Shown one piece after another: positions 35,157 to 47,313 of a stretch of DNA of 64,000 nucleotides (positions are counted from its first letter, which is position 1; each line of letters opens with the position of its first letter). The DNA comes from Symsagittifera roscoffensis (lineage: Eukaryota > Xenacoelomorpha > Acoela > Convolutidae), in the NCBI RefSeq assembly GCF_963678635.1, contig NC_087071.1, positions 46,670,889 through 46,734,888 of the forward strand, read 5' to 3'. Under the pieces are notes generated by a model. It was given only the letters and a program-made list of their open reading frames with translations. It made no database searches and was not told where the DNA came from. The position numbers and the translations under genes were made by a program.

Positions 35157-36160
35157 TTGAATGGACCACTGAACATCAAACACGATTTGAAGAAATTACA
35201 ATCACATTGTGGAACAAATAAAATGAACCTAATATCAGCAAATTCACGACTATTTACACAAGCCGAATTACGACTCTCCACTCTGATGAGAGAGTGTACA
35301 GCTATAATTTACACACTTACAGAATACGAATTTCTGATACTTGGATCAAAACATCCAGCAGTTTTATTCACAGATCATAAACCAATTATATTTCTTTTTA
35401 CACAAAAGTCAAATCCAAATCATAGAGTTTATAGATTTCAATTATTTCTGATGAAATTCCCAAATTTACACATAGTTTGGACAGCAGGAAAAAAACTTAC
35501 ATTACCAGACACATTAAGTAGAAATACACCACCAGAACTACTTACGACGAAAAACTACAGTCGAAAAATCAAAAAAATATTAAATTTTATCTCGCAAATG
35601 ACGAAACATCACCCCGATTAGAATGTAAATACGCAGTAAAAACTGATATTGGTCAAACACAAATAAACTATTTACAACATTTCCCACTCTTTCTAGATTG
35701 CCAAAACAATCACTATGAAGTTGATTTATTAGGTACATCAACGTTTAAACCAATTTCATACTCACAACGGATAAAAAATAACACTCAGCAAAAGAAAGTC
35801 AAACAACAAGTACAGAAAAAAGACCTTTTTCCACTAATTGAAAAAGAAAATCTAACCGATAAAATATATTTATCAGGACCACAGACAAAAGACTCAAAAT
35901 ATACGATAAATCAAGTTTTTAACCTTCATGCCCCACTTGACACAATTCCCCTATCAAAACTAGAAATTGATAGTATTTTTCTCCCACCAACAGAGAAAAT
36001 CACACTTGAACTTTTAAAACGATATCAAAATTTAGACCCAGTAATTCGACAACTCAAATCATGGCACAAATATAAAACAAAACCAGCAAAAGCTGATACC
36101 ACAATTTTAGGAAAAAAACACTTCTCTGATATTTTCAAAATTTTAATAACACAACGATAA
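35157..36160 (+). pseudogene. pol: RNase H and linker, tandem unit 3
   Basis: The RNase H remainder is open at 35157-35621 and lacks the first catalytic Asp through the shared 104-bp deletion. The linker reading to ITQR is unbroken by the A run, as in unit 1. I see no difference from unit 1 across most of this stretch. Confidence 0.8.
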
Positions 36161-36253
36161 ACGAAAATACAGATCTTTTAGAATATCAATTAGATGGTTC
36201 TAAAGTTCCTTGTCTCCCTTTAAGTATGATATTAATAGCATTTAACATTTCCC

Positions 36254-36862
36254 GTTATCATTCTAGCAAAAGGTGAATCACTAAAAATAGTTTTAGACGC
36301 TAGATATCGCAATTCACTAATTGATGAATCAAAGTGCAATCGGCCTATTGAACCAATACAAGTAATTTTAACAAAAATTAATGGAAAATACTTCACAACC
36401 GCAGATATGAACAGTGCTTATAACCAAATGCCATTAGACGAACAGTCGCGACGCTTAACGCAATTCGTTATTGGAAACCAACAATACGAATTTATTCGAT
36501 TTTTCTATGGAATATCCATAGGACCAGCAGCTTTTTCAGCCTTCATGAGTAAAATTTTTAGACCACTAATACTAAAGAAAAACGCAATCACATATTTAGA
36601 CGATGTCTTTATGCAATCACAAACTAAAGACGAAATGTTTACAGTTTTAGAACAATATAAAAAAATCCTTCAGAACGAAAATCTGAAAGCAGCCCCAGAC
36701 AAATCACATTTCTTTTTAACACGAAAATTTTTTGGACATAATATCGAACGAAACACTATTACTCCATTAAAGTCACGCATTGACGCAATTCAAAAACTTC
36801 AACCACCAACAAATACAAAGAAAAATTTAAGAATTCCTCGGAATGTTAAATTTCTTAAGTAA
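36254..36862 (+). pseudogene. pol: RT fragment, tandem unit 4
   Basis: Type B unit, matching unit 2. YLDD lies at 36593-36604 and the stop at 36860-36862 after the shared thumb frameshift. It begins directly at the inter-unit junction gttatcattctagc. Confidence 0.85.
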
Positions 36863-36909
36863 ATACGTTTATAAATTGCAATTATACTTAAGACCCTTCT
36901 ATAACATCC

Positions 36910-37933
36910 TTGGACAACAGAATATTTTTGAATGGACCACTGAACATCAAACACGATTTGAAGAAATTACAATCACATTGTGGAACAAATAAAATGAACC
37001 TAATATCAGCAAATTCACGACTATTTACACAAGCCGAATTACGACTCTCCACTCTGATGAGAGAGTGTACAGCTATAATTTACACACTTACAGAATACGA
37101 ATTTCTGATACTTGGATCAAAACATCCAGCAGTTTTATTCACAGATCATAAACCAATTATATTTCTTTTTACACAAAAGTCAAATCCAAATCATAGAGTT
37201 TATAGATTTCAATTATTTCTGATGAAATTCCCAAATTTACACATAGTTTGGACAGCAGGAAAAAAACTTACATTACCAGACACATTAAGTAGAAATACAC
37301 CACCAGAACTACTTACGACGAAAAACTACAGTCGAAAAATCAAAAAAATATTAAATTTTATCTCGCAAATGACGAAACATCACCCCGATTAGAATGTAAA
37401 TACGCAGTAAAAACTGATATTGGTCAAACACAAATAAACTATTTACATCATTTCCCACTCTTTCTAGATTGCCAAAACAATCACTATGAAGTTGATTTAT
37501 TAGGTACATCAACGTTTAAACCAATTTCATACTCACAACGGATAAAAAATAACACTCAGCAAAAGAAAGTCAAACAACAAGTACAGAAAAAAGACCTTTT
37601 TCCACTAATTGAAAAAAAAAAAATCTAACCGATAAAATATATTTATCAGGACCACAGACAAAAGACTCAAAATATACGATAAATCAAGTTTTTAACATTC
37701 ATGCCCCACTTGACACAATTCCCCTATCAAAACTAGAAATTGATAGTATTTTTCTCCCACCAACAGAGAAAATCACACTTGAACTTTTAAAACGATATCA
37801 AAATTTAGACCCAGTAATTCGACAACTCAAATCATGGCACAAATATAAAACAAAACCAGCAAAAGCTGATACCACAATTTTAGGAAAAAAACACTTCTCT
37901 GATATTTTCAAAATTTTAATAACACAACGATAA
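36910..37933 (+). pseudogene. pol: RNase H and linker, tandem unit 4
   Basis: As unit 2: first Asp segment deleted, open to 37392, and the linker disturbed by an A run near 37611-37623 that is one base shorter than in unit 2. That length difference is the main distinction I see from unit 2. Confidence 0.8.
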
Positions 37934-38026
37934 ACGAAAATACAGATCTTTTAGAATATCAATTAGATGGTTCTAAAGTTCCTTGTCTCCCTTTAAGTAT
38001 GATATTAATAGCATTTAACATTTCCC

Positions 38027-39903
38027 GTTATCATTCTAGCAAAAGGTGAATCACTAAAAATAGTTTTAGACGCTAGATATCGCAATTCACTAATTGATGA
38101 ATCAAAGTGCAATCGGCCTATTGAACCAATACAAGTAATTTTAACAAAAATTAATGGAAAATACTTCACAACCGCAGATATGAACAGTGCTTATAACCAA
38201 ATGCCATTAGACGAACAGTCGCGACGCTTAACGCAATTCGTTATTGGAAACCAACAATACGAATTTATTCGATTTTTCTATGGAATATCCATAGGACCAG
38301 CAGCTTTTTCAGCCTTCATGAGTAAAATTTTTAGACCACTAATACTAAAGAAAAACGCAATCACATATTTAGACGATGTCTTTATGCAATCACAAACTAA
38401 AGACGAAATGTTTACAGTTTTAGAACAATATAAAAAAATCCTTCAGAACGAAAATCTGAAAGCAGCCCCAGACAAATCACATTTCTTTTTAACACGAGTA
38501 AAACTTTTAGGACGTAATATCGAACAAAACACTATTACTCCATTAAAGTCACGCATTGACGCAATTCAAAAACTTCAACCACCAACAAATGAAAAGAAAA
38601 TGCAAGAATTCCTCGGAATGTTAAATTTCTTAAGTAAATACGTTTATAAAATGCAATTATACTTAAGACCCTTCTATAATATCCTTAGACAACAGAATAT
38701 TTTTGAATGGACCACTGAACATCAAACACGATTTGAAGAAATTAAAAAACTCTTAACAGAACAAATATCAAACACAATTCCAGATCCAGATCAACCATTT
38801 TACGCAATGTGCGATGCTTCAAATTTTGGCATCGGCGCAGCATTACTACAATCACATTGTGGAACAAATAAAATGAACCTAATATCAGCAATTTCACGAC
38901 TATTTACACAAGCCGAATTACGACTCTCCACTCTGATGAGAGAGTGTACAGCTATAATTTACACACTTACAGAATACGAATTTCTGATACTTGGATCAAA
39001 ACATCCAACAGTTTTATTCACAGATCATAAACCAATATATTTCTTTTTACACAAAAGTCAGATCCAAATCATAGAGTTTATAGATTTCAATTATTTCTGA
39101 TGAAATTCTCAAATTTACACATAGTTTGGACAGCAGGAAAAAACTTTGCATTACCAGACACATTAAGTAGAAATACACCACCAGAACTACTTACACGAAA
39201 AACTACAGTCAAAATATCAAAAAGATATTAAATTTTATCTCGCAAAAGACGAAACATCACCCCGATTAGAATGTAAATACGCAGTAAAAACTGATATTGG
39301 TCAAAGACAAATAAATAATTTACAACATTTCCCGCTATTTCTAGATTGCGAAAATAATCACTATGAAGTTGATTTATTAGGTACATCAACGTTTAAACCA
39401 ATTCCATACTCACAACGGATAAAAAATAACACTCAGCAAAAGAAAGTCAAACAACAAGTACAGAAAAAAGACCTTTTTCAACTAATTGAAAAAGAAAATT
39501 TAACCGATAAAATATATTTATCAGGACCACAGACAAAAGACTCAAAATATACGATAAATCAAGTTTTTAACCTTCATGACCCACTTGACACAATTCCCCT
39601 ATCAAAACTAGAAATTGATAATATTTTTCTCCCATCAACAGAGAAAATCACACTTGAACTTCTAAAACGATATCAAAATTTAGACCCAGTATTTCGACAA
39701 CTCAAATCATGGCACAAATATAAAACAAAACCAGCAAAAGCTGATACCACAATTTTAGGGAAAAAAAACACTTCTCCGATATTTTCAAAAACTTAATAAC
39801 ACAACGATAAACGAAAATACAGATCTTTTAGAATATCAATTAGATGATTCTAAAGTTCCTTGTCTCCCTTTAAGTATGATATTAATAGCATTTAACATTT
39901 CCC
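38027..39903 (+). pseudogene. pol: RT-RNase H, tandem unit 5 (most intact)
   Basis: One frame (38180-39100, open at its left through the junction) carries RFFYGISIGPAAF, YLDD (38366-38377), an undamaged thumb (EFLGMLNFLSKYV) and the RNase H start with AMCDASNFGIGAAL, whose Asp codon is at 38813, then RECTAIIYTL and LFTDHKPI. A one-base change near 39035 shifts it to a stop at 39098-39100, and the RNase H end (LPDTLSR) continues in another frame. This unit retains the 104 bp (38745-38848) missing from units 1-4, so it stands closest to the ancestral element. It lacks the RT N-terminus, so it cannot serve as a complete enzyme. Confidence 0.85.
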
Positions 39904-41386
39904 ATACACAAAATACAAAAGGACACTCAGGATCAGAAAAAACATATTCAAATTTTACACAAAATTTTTATTTTCAAACGCCCCAATTTGAATAAAAGTA
40001 TTATGCAATGATTGTATAATATGTCAATTGAACAAACCTTATCCAACTCAAAAACAAATAGCACAAAAAAAAAATTTTAAAGGACAAAGTTTATACTTCA
40101 ATCACAGAATATCATTCGACACAAAAGGACCAATTTCTCCATCCTCAGAAGAATACTCTTACATAATGGTAATTGTTGATGCAATTACGCACTATGTAGC
40201 ACTCAACCCAGTACCACATTGTAACGCTTATTACGCCTACACAACACTCTACGAACACTGGATAGCTAAATTTGACTACCAGAAATTTTAGTGACAGACA
40301 ACGGTACAGAATTCATTAACAATGAAATCATCACATTATGTCACCTATATAATAAAAAACATAAACCACGTACATCTCATGCACCCTGGACAACCGGATT
40401 AGTCGAAGGTATGAACCGTTCCTTACAAGAGTATCTGAGATGTATCATTAATGGAAATGATACACGATACACCGAATGGTCAACAGATGTAAAATTATTC
40501 CCATTATCATACAACTCACAAATAACAACAACTTTAGGAATATCACCATATGAAATGTCACCAAAAACCAAGAAAACCAATAATTATGTTCACCGCAAAT
40601 GCACACAAAAATGCACAAGGATTTTGCAAACCAAATAAAGATTCAATATGCTTTAACCTACCATTACACACACATGATGAAGATCATTTTCATTACCCAC
40701 AAATTCTCAAACTAGCCTCCAGTACACACACCGAATGGATTTTAAACAGAAACAAAAAGCATAATGAAATCTACCAAAAAGTAACAAAGAAATTGTTACA
40801 ACGGCACAACATCAATAACCAAATAAATTTACGTTTTACGCCACATACCGATTTAAAAATTGGAACATTTGTTTTGATACCAAATTTCCAAACACAAAAA
40901 GGAATATCCAAAAAATTACAACCACTTCAAAAAGGACTCTACCAAATAATTGCTAAACCCACTGAAGTAACATATAAACTCATAGACACCACAAAAAAGG
41001 AAATTGTTCAACATAGAAACAATTTTCTACCTTATTATCCGAAAGAATACGCCTTACGCGAATTAACCCAATTATATTCTTCCACCGGTTTAAAAGTTAT
41101 TCAAAATAACACACAAATAGAACCAGAAATAAACAAAACTGATGATAATCAACGTACAAAAGTTCAAAAACAAGACAAAAATCACAAAGACGCAAAAAAA
41201 CTAAATTCAGATAATTTAGGAAAAGAAAGAAAAATTAGAAAAACGATAGAAAAAATCTTGCCACAAGAACAAAAAGAAAAATCTACACATAGAGAATCAT
41301 CACGACTTAGAAATCAACCACGTAAAAATTACAAAACATTCATCCCACAATCTAAAATATTAAAGAAAATTGAACTTCAAAAATGA
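39904..41386 (+). pseudogene. pol: Integrase relic with HHCC finger, DDE core and C-terminal domain
   Basis: The zinc-binding head shows His at 39903 (SHTQNTKGH) and, after stops and a shift, CNDCIIC near 40005-40025. The catalytic core has SFDTKGP (about 40110-40130), TDNGTEF (from 40294) and VEGMNRSLQEYLR (about 40402-40440), giving the D, D and E of the DDE triad. A stop at 40289-40291 and a frame change separate the first Asp from the second. A third frame (40550-41386) holds the C-terminal part with KGLYQII and HRNNFLPYY, resembling the GPY/F domain, and a Lys-rich tail. Integrase inserts element DNA into chromosomes. The triad survives but the frame is broken at least three times. Confidence 0.85.
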
Positions 41387-42011
41387 ACCTTTTTTTTCTT
41401 CACAGAATTCATACCTCATACCCATCTCAAACAATTTTGAACTTCCATATTTTCAAAATAACATGCTGAAACAGACGCAGTAATTCTAGTTCAAAATCAA
41501 TCAATAAGATTCCCTCAAACCCAATCGCCTTCCATATCTCTAACACCAACCTATTAGCCGACAGACATTAATTTCCAGGCATATCTATAACTATAACTTT
41601 ACAACCTCCAGGTCAAAAATAAGCAACTCGCTAAATTTTGACAACTAAAATAAATACCACAACAATATTACAACCCTCCCCTATTAATAATCCAAAGATC
41701 AACAATATTTGACCAATTTCGCCCTCAAAAACCCTCCAACCAAAAATGGCAAATTAGCTCAAAGTTAAAAAAAAATCATGATCATTTGGCCTAAAGTACA
41801 AATATCTCAAAAATATCCCAGATTACCCACCAAATAAAAATAAAGCAAAGAACACCTCCCGAGCACCATAAAATAAGCCCCCAACAATTTTTCAAGTAAC
41901 TCAACCCACTTGTCAAAAAACCAATAAATAATCCGACCACACTTGAATTTAGCCCAGAAATTCAAAAAATATTCGACGAACGAATCATTTTCTTAAATGC
42001 TTTTCTTCTCG
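41387..42011 (+). mobile_element. Gypsy element 3' tail (no LTR recognised)
   Basis: Non-coding sequence after the pol stop, ending at tgcttttaaaaagtattgac where the polymerase relic resumes. The last 245 bp recur at 11317-11575 and the whole tail recurs at 46510-47156. I cannot align it with the 5' LTR-like region at 24036, so either the 3' LTR is lost or the tail is an unrelated 3' untranslated region. It is C- and A-rich and poor in G on this strand. Confidence 0.6.
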
Positions 42012-42190
42012 TTCTTAAATGCTTTTAAAAAGTATTGACAATTACTGGATGAGTAGGTGAATTTGAAGTTAACTAACAGAAGAGTTAAAACAATTAAGCA
42101 TTCAGTTGCCTTTTAAGAATTTAAAAAGGACTGAGCTATTTTTACTTTAAGCGGGACGTTGAATGTGATGGAAGACCTACTAAAATCTAA
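42012..42190 (+). pseudogene. Family-B DNA polymerase C-terminal fragment, copy 4
   Basis: Only the last 180 bp of the relic remain (from aaaaagtattgac), ending at the same stop position as the other copies (42188-42190). The GLSYFYP-type block reads with Phe in place of Pro, as in copy 3. The catalytic motifs are absent because the Gypsy tail occupies that side. Confidence 0.65.
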
Positions 42191-43191
42191 TTTTGTAAGA
42201 TTTCATATAGTAAAATTTTATATAATGCTATAAGTTATCACATTTTCTCTGTAATTAACTTTTTTTCAACACGTTTTTCAAATGCTGCGTTTGGGTTAAC
42301 AATTTATTGTTTTTCAATTAAAGAAACAGTTAGAATCTTGAACATTGGCAAAAAACAGCGCCAATTTTTTTTTCTCGAAATTTACCATCTCACCATCTTA
42401 AACAATGAAACCTATAACCCTATATTAATAGATAGGGCGATGACCGGATACTATATAGCCTATGTTAATTCACAGGGATCCCCGAACCCCCCCCCCCTCA
42501 GCTGAATCTACCCGACATATACTACTCACTGGCGGAACAGAAGGAGAAGAAAAAAGTGAATGTTATTTCATCAAACTGCAAGTGTTGTTTTGTTCTTTTT
42601 GCTTTGTATCTCGTGAGGCTCGTTCATTGTGGTCCAGAGAATATGAACTCATTACTTCTCCCCCACCTTTTTTTTTAGGATACTGAAGAATAAACTTTCA
42701 TGGAAACTAGTATTACCCTAGTTGAAATGGTATCTTGAAAAAATGATTGTTTCCATAAAATTAAGTTTCTAAAACACTGCTTAGAAAACGATAAAATACT
42801 GCTTAGAAAACGACTTTTTGTAAACCCGGGTGCCGGCAAATGGGTTAGTTTTGGACCAAGCGACTTAGAGTTAGGCCATTACGAATCAAGTTACCAGAAC
42901 TTTTTTGGTCACACCGACTCAAAAAAAATGAGTAAACTGCAAACTCAGTGGTGTTTGAAATTGAGAGAGACATTAGCAGAAAGCTGTTGAATCTGAAACA
43001 AACCAACGACATAACTGAACATCTTTACCTAAAATAAAGTCAACAGGTAATCAATTATCGCATTTTTATGTTTTAGCAAAGTACACAAGAAAACAGAGCA
43101 CTAAGCCTGATTCCGGTCCTTTATCTACCTTCAAATTGCAACTTTAAAAATTTTTTGGACAAAAATTTGAGGGAACAATTTTGAGGGAATG
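42191..43191. other. Spacer with poly-C tract (copy 4)
   Basis: The C run is 11 long (42487-42497). It carries an extra stretch of about 45 bp near 42335-42380 (ttgaacattggcaaaaaac) that is also present in copy 5 but absent from copies 1-3, so copies 4 and 5 share a more recent ancestor. No gene recognised. Confidence 0.5.
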
Positions 43192-44036
43192 AAATTAAAA
43201 CCAAACAGACAAGAAGCACGTGAATTTATTGAGAAAATTGAGTTTAATTCGATGCGATGAGAACACAATTATTCTAGTTGATGAAAGTTGTACACTAAAG
43301 TTCCATTCAACGAAGTTATCGACACAGCTTTCAGAAAATATTTTTGAGCACAAGAAACTTCCGGACAATCGACGCAACAACATAAAGAGGTTGCTAAACC
43401 TTGCTGTAATGTGAAATTTAAGTGCAATGAGGTATACAAAGGTGGGTGGTTTGGCTATGGAAGCCTCTCTTGCAGTAATTCTGACACATGTGTGAATGAA
43501 TTAATTCAAACCCTTTTGAGGAAAGGCAAATTTGAAATTCGCAAGCCCATGATAGGACTAAGTGCATCTGTCCAGAATGTAGGAAAAAAGCTGCCAATAG
43601 ACAGAAATGGTGAAAACTGTCTAAATTGGGTCCATCAAAATTGTAGTAATGTACAAGAAAATGAAGATAGGATTTTTGCTACAATTACTGCTACAATTGC
43701 TACGTTTTGCTCGTCGTGCTGTAAATTGAAAAACGACCAGCACTCAGAGGAGATGAAATTTTTTTTGAGATATGTGGATGAAATCGTGAGAAATGAGAAA
43801 GAGATCAGGAAGAAATGTCGAATACAGCAAAAGAATTACATAGTATTCTACAATTCATTTTGCGAAAGGCTAACAAGAAAGGTAAATTAAACTTTCCGGA
43901 CATCAGTCCTAACCTGGCTTCAATCAAAAATAAGTTCTGTGGACAGTGTCAGACAGCTCTATCTAATTTTAGGAATTGTGCTCCGCACAGCTATAACAAA
44001 AACATAGAAAAAAGGCACAGTCTATCGAAAATTTAA
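43192..44036 (+). pseudogene. Penelope-like element RT relic (copy 4)
   Basis: KLSTQLSENIFEHKKLPDN lies at about 43307-43363, followed by a long open frame (43411-43890) that spans the Cys/His-rich insertion (CLNWVHQNC, CSSCC). The catalytic box reads YVDE at 43771-43782: the second Asp of YxDD is replaced by Glu. The thumb-like piece (LHSILQF...GKLNFPDI) is at 43815-44036. The long frame reads the QVGG block in the wrong register (YKGGWFGYGSL), so its length does not mean the RT is intact. Confidence 0.75.
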
Positions 44037-44209
44037 AAAGGCTCTACTTTGAAATATTTTTGGAGAGGCCATGCATAAAGGTAAACAAAAAAGAATAATT
44101 CGGTAACCATTACGCAGAATCATGACTCATACCACTGCCTCGACAATGTGTGACAAAGTCATCAAAGTAAAGCTCAAGAAGAGCTTGGCAAGTGGCAGAA
44201 TCAAGGGGT

Positions 44210-44535
44210 TATTAATTAAAAGGACACACCAGTCATGATTGTGGTGCAGTACCGGGGTAAGTCAAGTCTGTTTTTGCAAATAAGGCGCGGAATATAGTCA
44301 AGGCATCAATTGTATTCAACACACAAAAAAACTTAAAACTTGCCTATCATCCTTAACGTATAGTTTTTCGGGGAACAAAAATTAATGCGGCTTACAAGAT
44401 TTCATGTTTTGAACTCAATTCCACCTTTATTTGCCAAACGGTTCGACATCTATGCACTCATCTGGGGTGAGAGACTAAGAATTTACGCGCGCAATGAGTT
44501 CAATAGCAGGAAAAAGTCCGTGAAGTTGTAGTTTT
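44210..44535 (+). pseudogene. GIY-YIG relic with internal deletion (copy 4)
   Basis: The N-terminal ISC/Q-T-V-x-H-L part (about 44395-44455) is joined directly to the IWGERL... segment. About 145 bp present in copy 3 (about 13967-14111), including the E-H and QHLRQCG parts, are missing. The same junction (tgcactcatctgggg) occurs in copy 5. Confidence 0.65.
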
Positions 44536-46199
44536 GAAATAAAACTTTTGGCTCAAAAGACAAATAAACAATCATTAAAACAAAAACAATATTACAAAGT
44601 CAGCAAATATAATATGTTACACTGAAAAAATAAATTTGAAACAGACGAAACTATAATAAAAAAACTGAATGTCCTGATGAAGTTTTAACTAAACGATTGA
44701 ATCACTAAGTTATTTTGCCGCAAATTTCAAACATGCAAACATAGTATTGTCTGAACTCTTAATTGTTTTATTTAGTCAAATGTCTCAAGTCATTCTCATG
44801 ATGAACGATCGTTTTGTCAGAAGCTTGGTTCTTTCAAAGCTGATGATGCACAAATCTGCAGTGTTTCTTATTCTGATTTTGAATTAATTTTATCTTTTTT
44901 TAATTTACGTAAATTTACAAAATCATTCTCATCAATTAAGATTTTTTTTCTCATAAAGAAAAAATGGTTGTGATTCTTTTTCAAAGATTTCAAGAAAAGC
45001 ATTTTTAAAAATTGGGGAAAAACATTAACTCTGGTTATATAACATTTTAATTGAGAAAAAACTAGTAAACTAACGAAGTAAAACTAATAAACGAACGAAG
45101 TAAACTAAACGAAAAATAAACGAGTGAAAAGTAATTTGTGCTTCGAAAGAAGAACTCCGCCCAATGATCGAAAACACATATGAAGTAAAATTAGTGCGAT
45201 CCCCCACTTGGACATAATAAAACCATTTTCAAGAAACTCATAGGACGGATACTAGAAATGATCTGAACCGGGCATGCAAAACACTGGACATCTCGAGCCC
45301 CCTGGCCTAGGTACCTGTGGTTCTCAGAGTGGGACCAAAGCTTACTCTGTTACAGTACTAGCTGAGTAAAGTTCTATTGTAGAATCCCAGAAAACCTGAG
45401 TCCTTTCTTCCGTTGTTACGCTTTTGGTAAACTGTGCTCAACTTGATATCTGGAAGTCCTTTTCCACTCCTCAATGATTATAGGGAGCCGAAACTTTGAG
45501 ATACGATAGGTAATGACAAAAGACAGCATGTTTTATAATTTAAGGGAAATCAAACTGTTGGACCGGAACTTATAAGCACTTCAAAAAAGCCAACCTTCTA
45601 CCGGAGCGGGGCAAATCACTCACAAAAAATGCGACAAAAGACACCAGACACCAACTGAGGAAAAAACCGTGGTGAATGAAATCTCTCCGGCAACCTTCGC
45701 ATTCAAGCTATTTTCTCTGGCATTTCAATAGACATTTGGAACAAATAAAAAGGGTGAAATAAATTTATAATTTTCTCAAAATTGGTTTTATTATTTTTTG
45801 ACTCGATGAACAAAAAAAAGTAAAAAAATTTTCTATCCAATTTATCATCGCAAACCTTACTTTAGTTCTTCGAAAAAACATAATCACTTTTGTTTTTTTT
45901 CGAATTCAAGACTATCTAATTTAGTTACTCTGTTTTGGGCCAATCTAACCCTAAGATGGACTTACTTATTAATCTACCACCTCCCTTTAAAAAGTTTTAA
46001 AAACGAGAGGCTCGGTAGAGAAGTGATAAGATTTAGTTAGTCAAATTTGTAAACAACCAGAACGCAGCAAACTAAAATTCACAGCAGAAACCTAAGTCAC
46101 TACCTTAAAGTATTTTTAAAGAAAGGAGTGGGAGTTTTTCAAAAGATTCATAAGGATGAAGTTAAATAGGATCGATGATCCTAATACAAATTTTGGCAA
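44536..46199. other. PLE flank and truncated module (copy 4)
   Basis: Non-coding and colinear with 14190-15850 and 49651-51312. It ends abruptly at the duplication junction 46199. No gene seen. Confidence 0.55.
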
Positions 46200-47156
46200 T
46201 ATTCCACCGGTTTAAAAGTTATTCAAAATAACACACAAATAGAACCAGAAATAAACGAAACTGATGATAATCAACGTACAAAATTTTAAAAACAAGACAA
46301 AAATCACAAAGACGCAAAAAAAACTAAATTCAGATAATTTAGGAAAAGAAAGAAAAAATAGAAAAAAGATAGAAAAAATCTTGCCACAAGAACAAAAAGA
46401 AAAATCTACACATAGAGAATCATCACGACTTAGAAATCAACCACGTAAAAATTACAAAACATTCATCCCACAATCGAAAATATTAAAGAAAATTGAACTT
46501 CAAAAATGAACCTTTTTTTTCTTCACAGAATTCATACCTCATACACATCTCAAACAATTTGAACTTCCGTATTTTCAAAATAACATGCTGAAACAGACAC
46601 AGTAATTCTAGTTCAAAATCAATCAATAAGATTCCCTCAAACTCAATCGCCTTCCATATCTCTAACACCAACCTATTAGCCGACAGACATTAATTTCCAG
46701 GCATATCTATAACTATAACTTTACAACTTCCAAGTCAAAAATAAGCAACTCGCTAAATTTTGACAACTAAAATAAATACCACAACAATATTACAACCCTC
46801 CCCTATCTAATAATCCAAAGATCAACAATATTTGACCAATTTCGCCCTCAAAAACCCTCCAACCAAAAATGGCAAATTAGCTCAAAGTAAAAAAAAAATC
46901 ATGATCATTTGGCCTAAAGTACAAATATCTCAAAAATACCCCAGATTACCCACCAAATAAAAATAAAGCAAAGAAGACCTCCCGAGCACCATAAATGAAG
47001 CCCCCAACAATTTTTCAAGTAACTCAACCCACATGTCAAAAAACCAATAAATAATCCGACCACACTTGAATTTAGCCCAGAAATTCAAAAAATATTCGAC
47101 GAACGAATCATTTTCTTAAATGCTTTTCTTCTCGTTCTTAAATGCTTTTAAAAAGT
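46200..47156 (+). mobile_element. Truncated Gypsy fragment: integrase end plus 3' tail
   Basis: Begins inside the integrase C-terminal reading at the position matching 41080. The Lys-rich tail survives as a frame (46264-46509, ending FIPQSKILKKIELQK, as at 41386). The 3' tail then follows to 47156, where the polymerase relic resumes at the shared junction. There is a one-base difference in the A run at 46317 and a stop (fragment ...NF-stop) at 46287. This is the left part of the second copy of the 5.1-kb tandem duplication. Confidence 0.8.
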
Positions 47157-47313
47157 ATTGACAATTACTGGATGAGTAGGTGAATTTGAAGTTAACTAAC
47201 AGAAGAGTTAAAACAATTAAGCATTCAGTTGCCTTTTAAGAATTTAAAAAGGACTGAGCTATTTTTACTTTAAGCGGGACGTTGAATGTGATGGAAGACC
47301 TACTAAAATCTAA
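47157..47313 (+). pseudogene. Family-B DNA polymerase C-terminal fragment, copy 5
   Basis: Same truncated C-terminus as copy 4, beginning at aaaaagtattgac and ending at the conserved stop 47311-47313. It has no catalytic motifs. Confidence 0.6.

Larger units (their letters stand above)
30938..39903 (+). repeat. Five-unit tandem array of the RT-RNase H segment
   Basis: Units: 30938-32708, 32709-34482, 34483-36253, 36254-38026 and 38027-39903. Each inter-unit junction is the same: the pre-integrase sequence catttccc is fused to gttatcattctagcaaaagg from inside the RT. Units 1 and 3 share one set of variants and units 2 and 4 another (aatatcataaaat against aatataaaaaaat; atccttagac against atccttggac; tttacaacat against tttacatcat; gaaaaagaaa against a longer A run). 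Unit 5 lacks the 104-bp deletion of units 1-4 and is 1877 bp long. Outside the array, the left side joins to gag-protease and the right side to integrase. Confidence 0.92.
41075..46199. repeat. 5.1-kb tandem duplication, left copy
   Basis: Runs from inside the integrase C-terminal coding region, through the retro tail, polymerase end, spacer and PLE, into the first module. At 46199 the module (ttttggcaa) is fused to the integrase end (tattccaccgg), and the whole 5.1 kb begins again. The two copies are very similar; differences include the A run near 46317 and the poly-C length. Confidence 0.85.

Noticed and set aside
30938-39903. CRISPR-like or bacterial repeat array
   Set aside because: Units are 1.77 kb with coding content from RT and RNase H and no spacers; it is a tandem duplication in a eukaryotic retroelement.
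43411-43890. 159-codon ORF taken as a single protein
   Set aside because: Its first third is the out-of-register reading of the RT QVGG block; only the Cys/His segment and the YVDE region are in a meaningful frame, so it is part of a PLE pseudogene.
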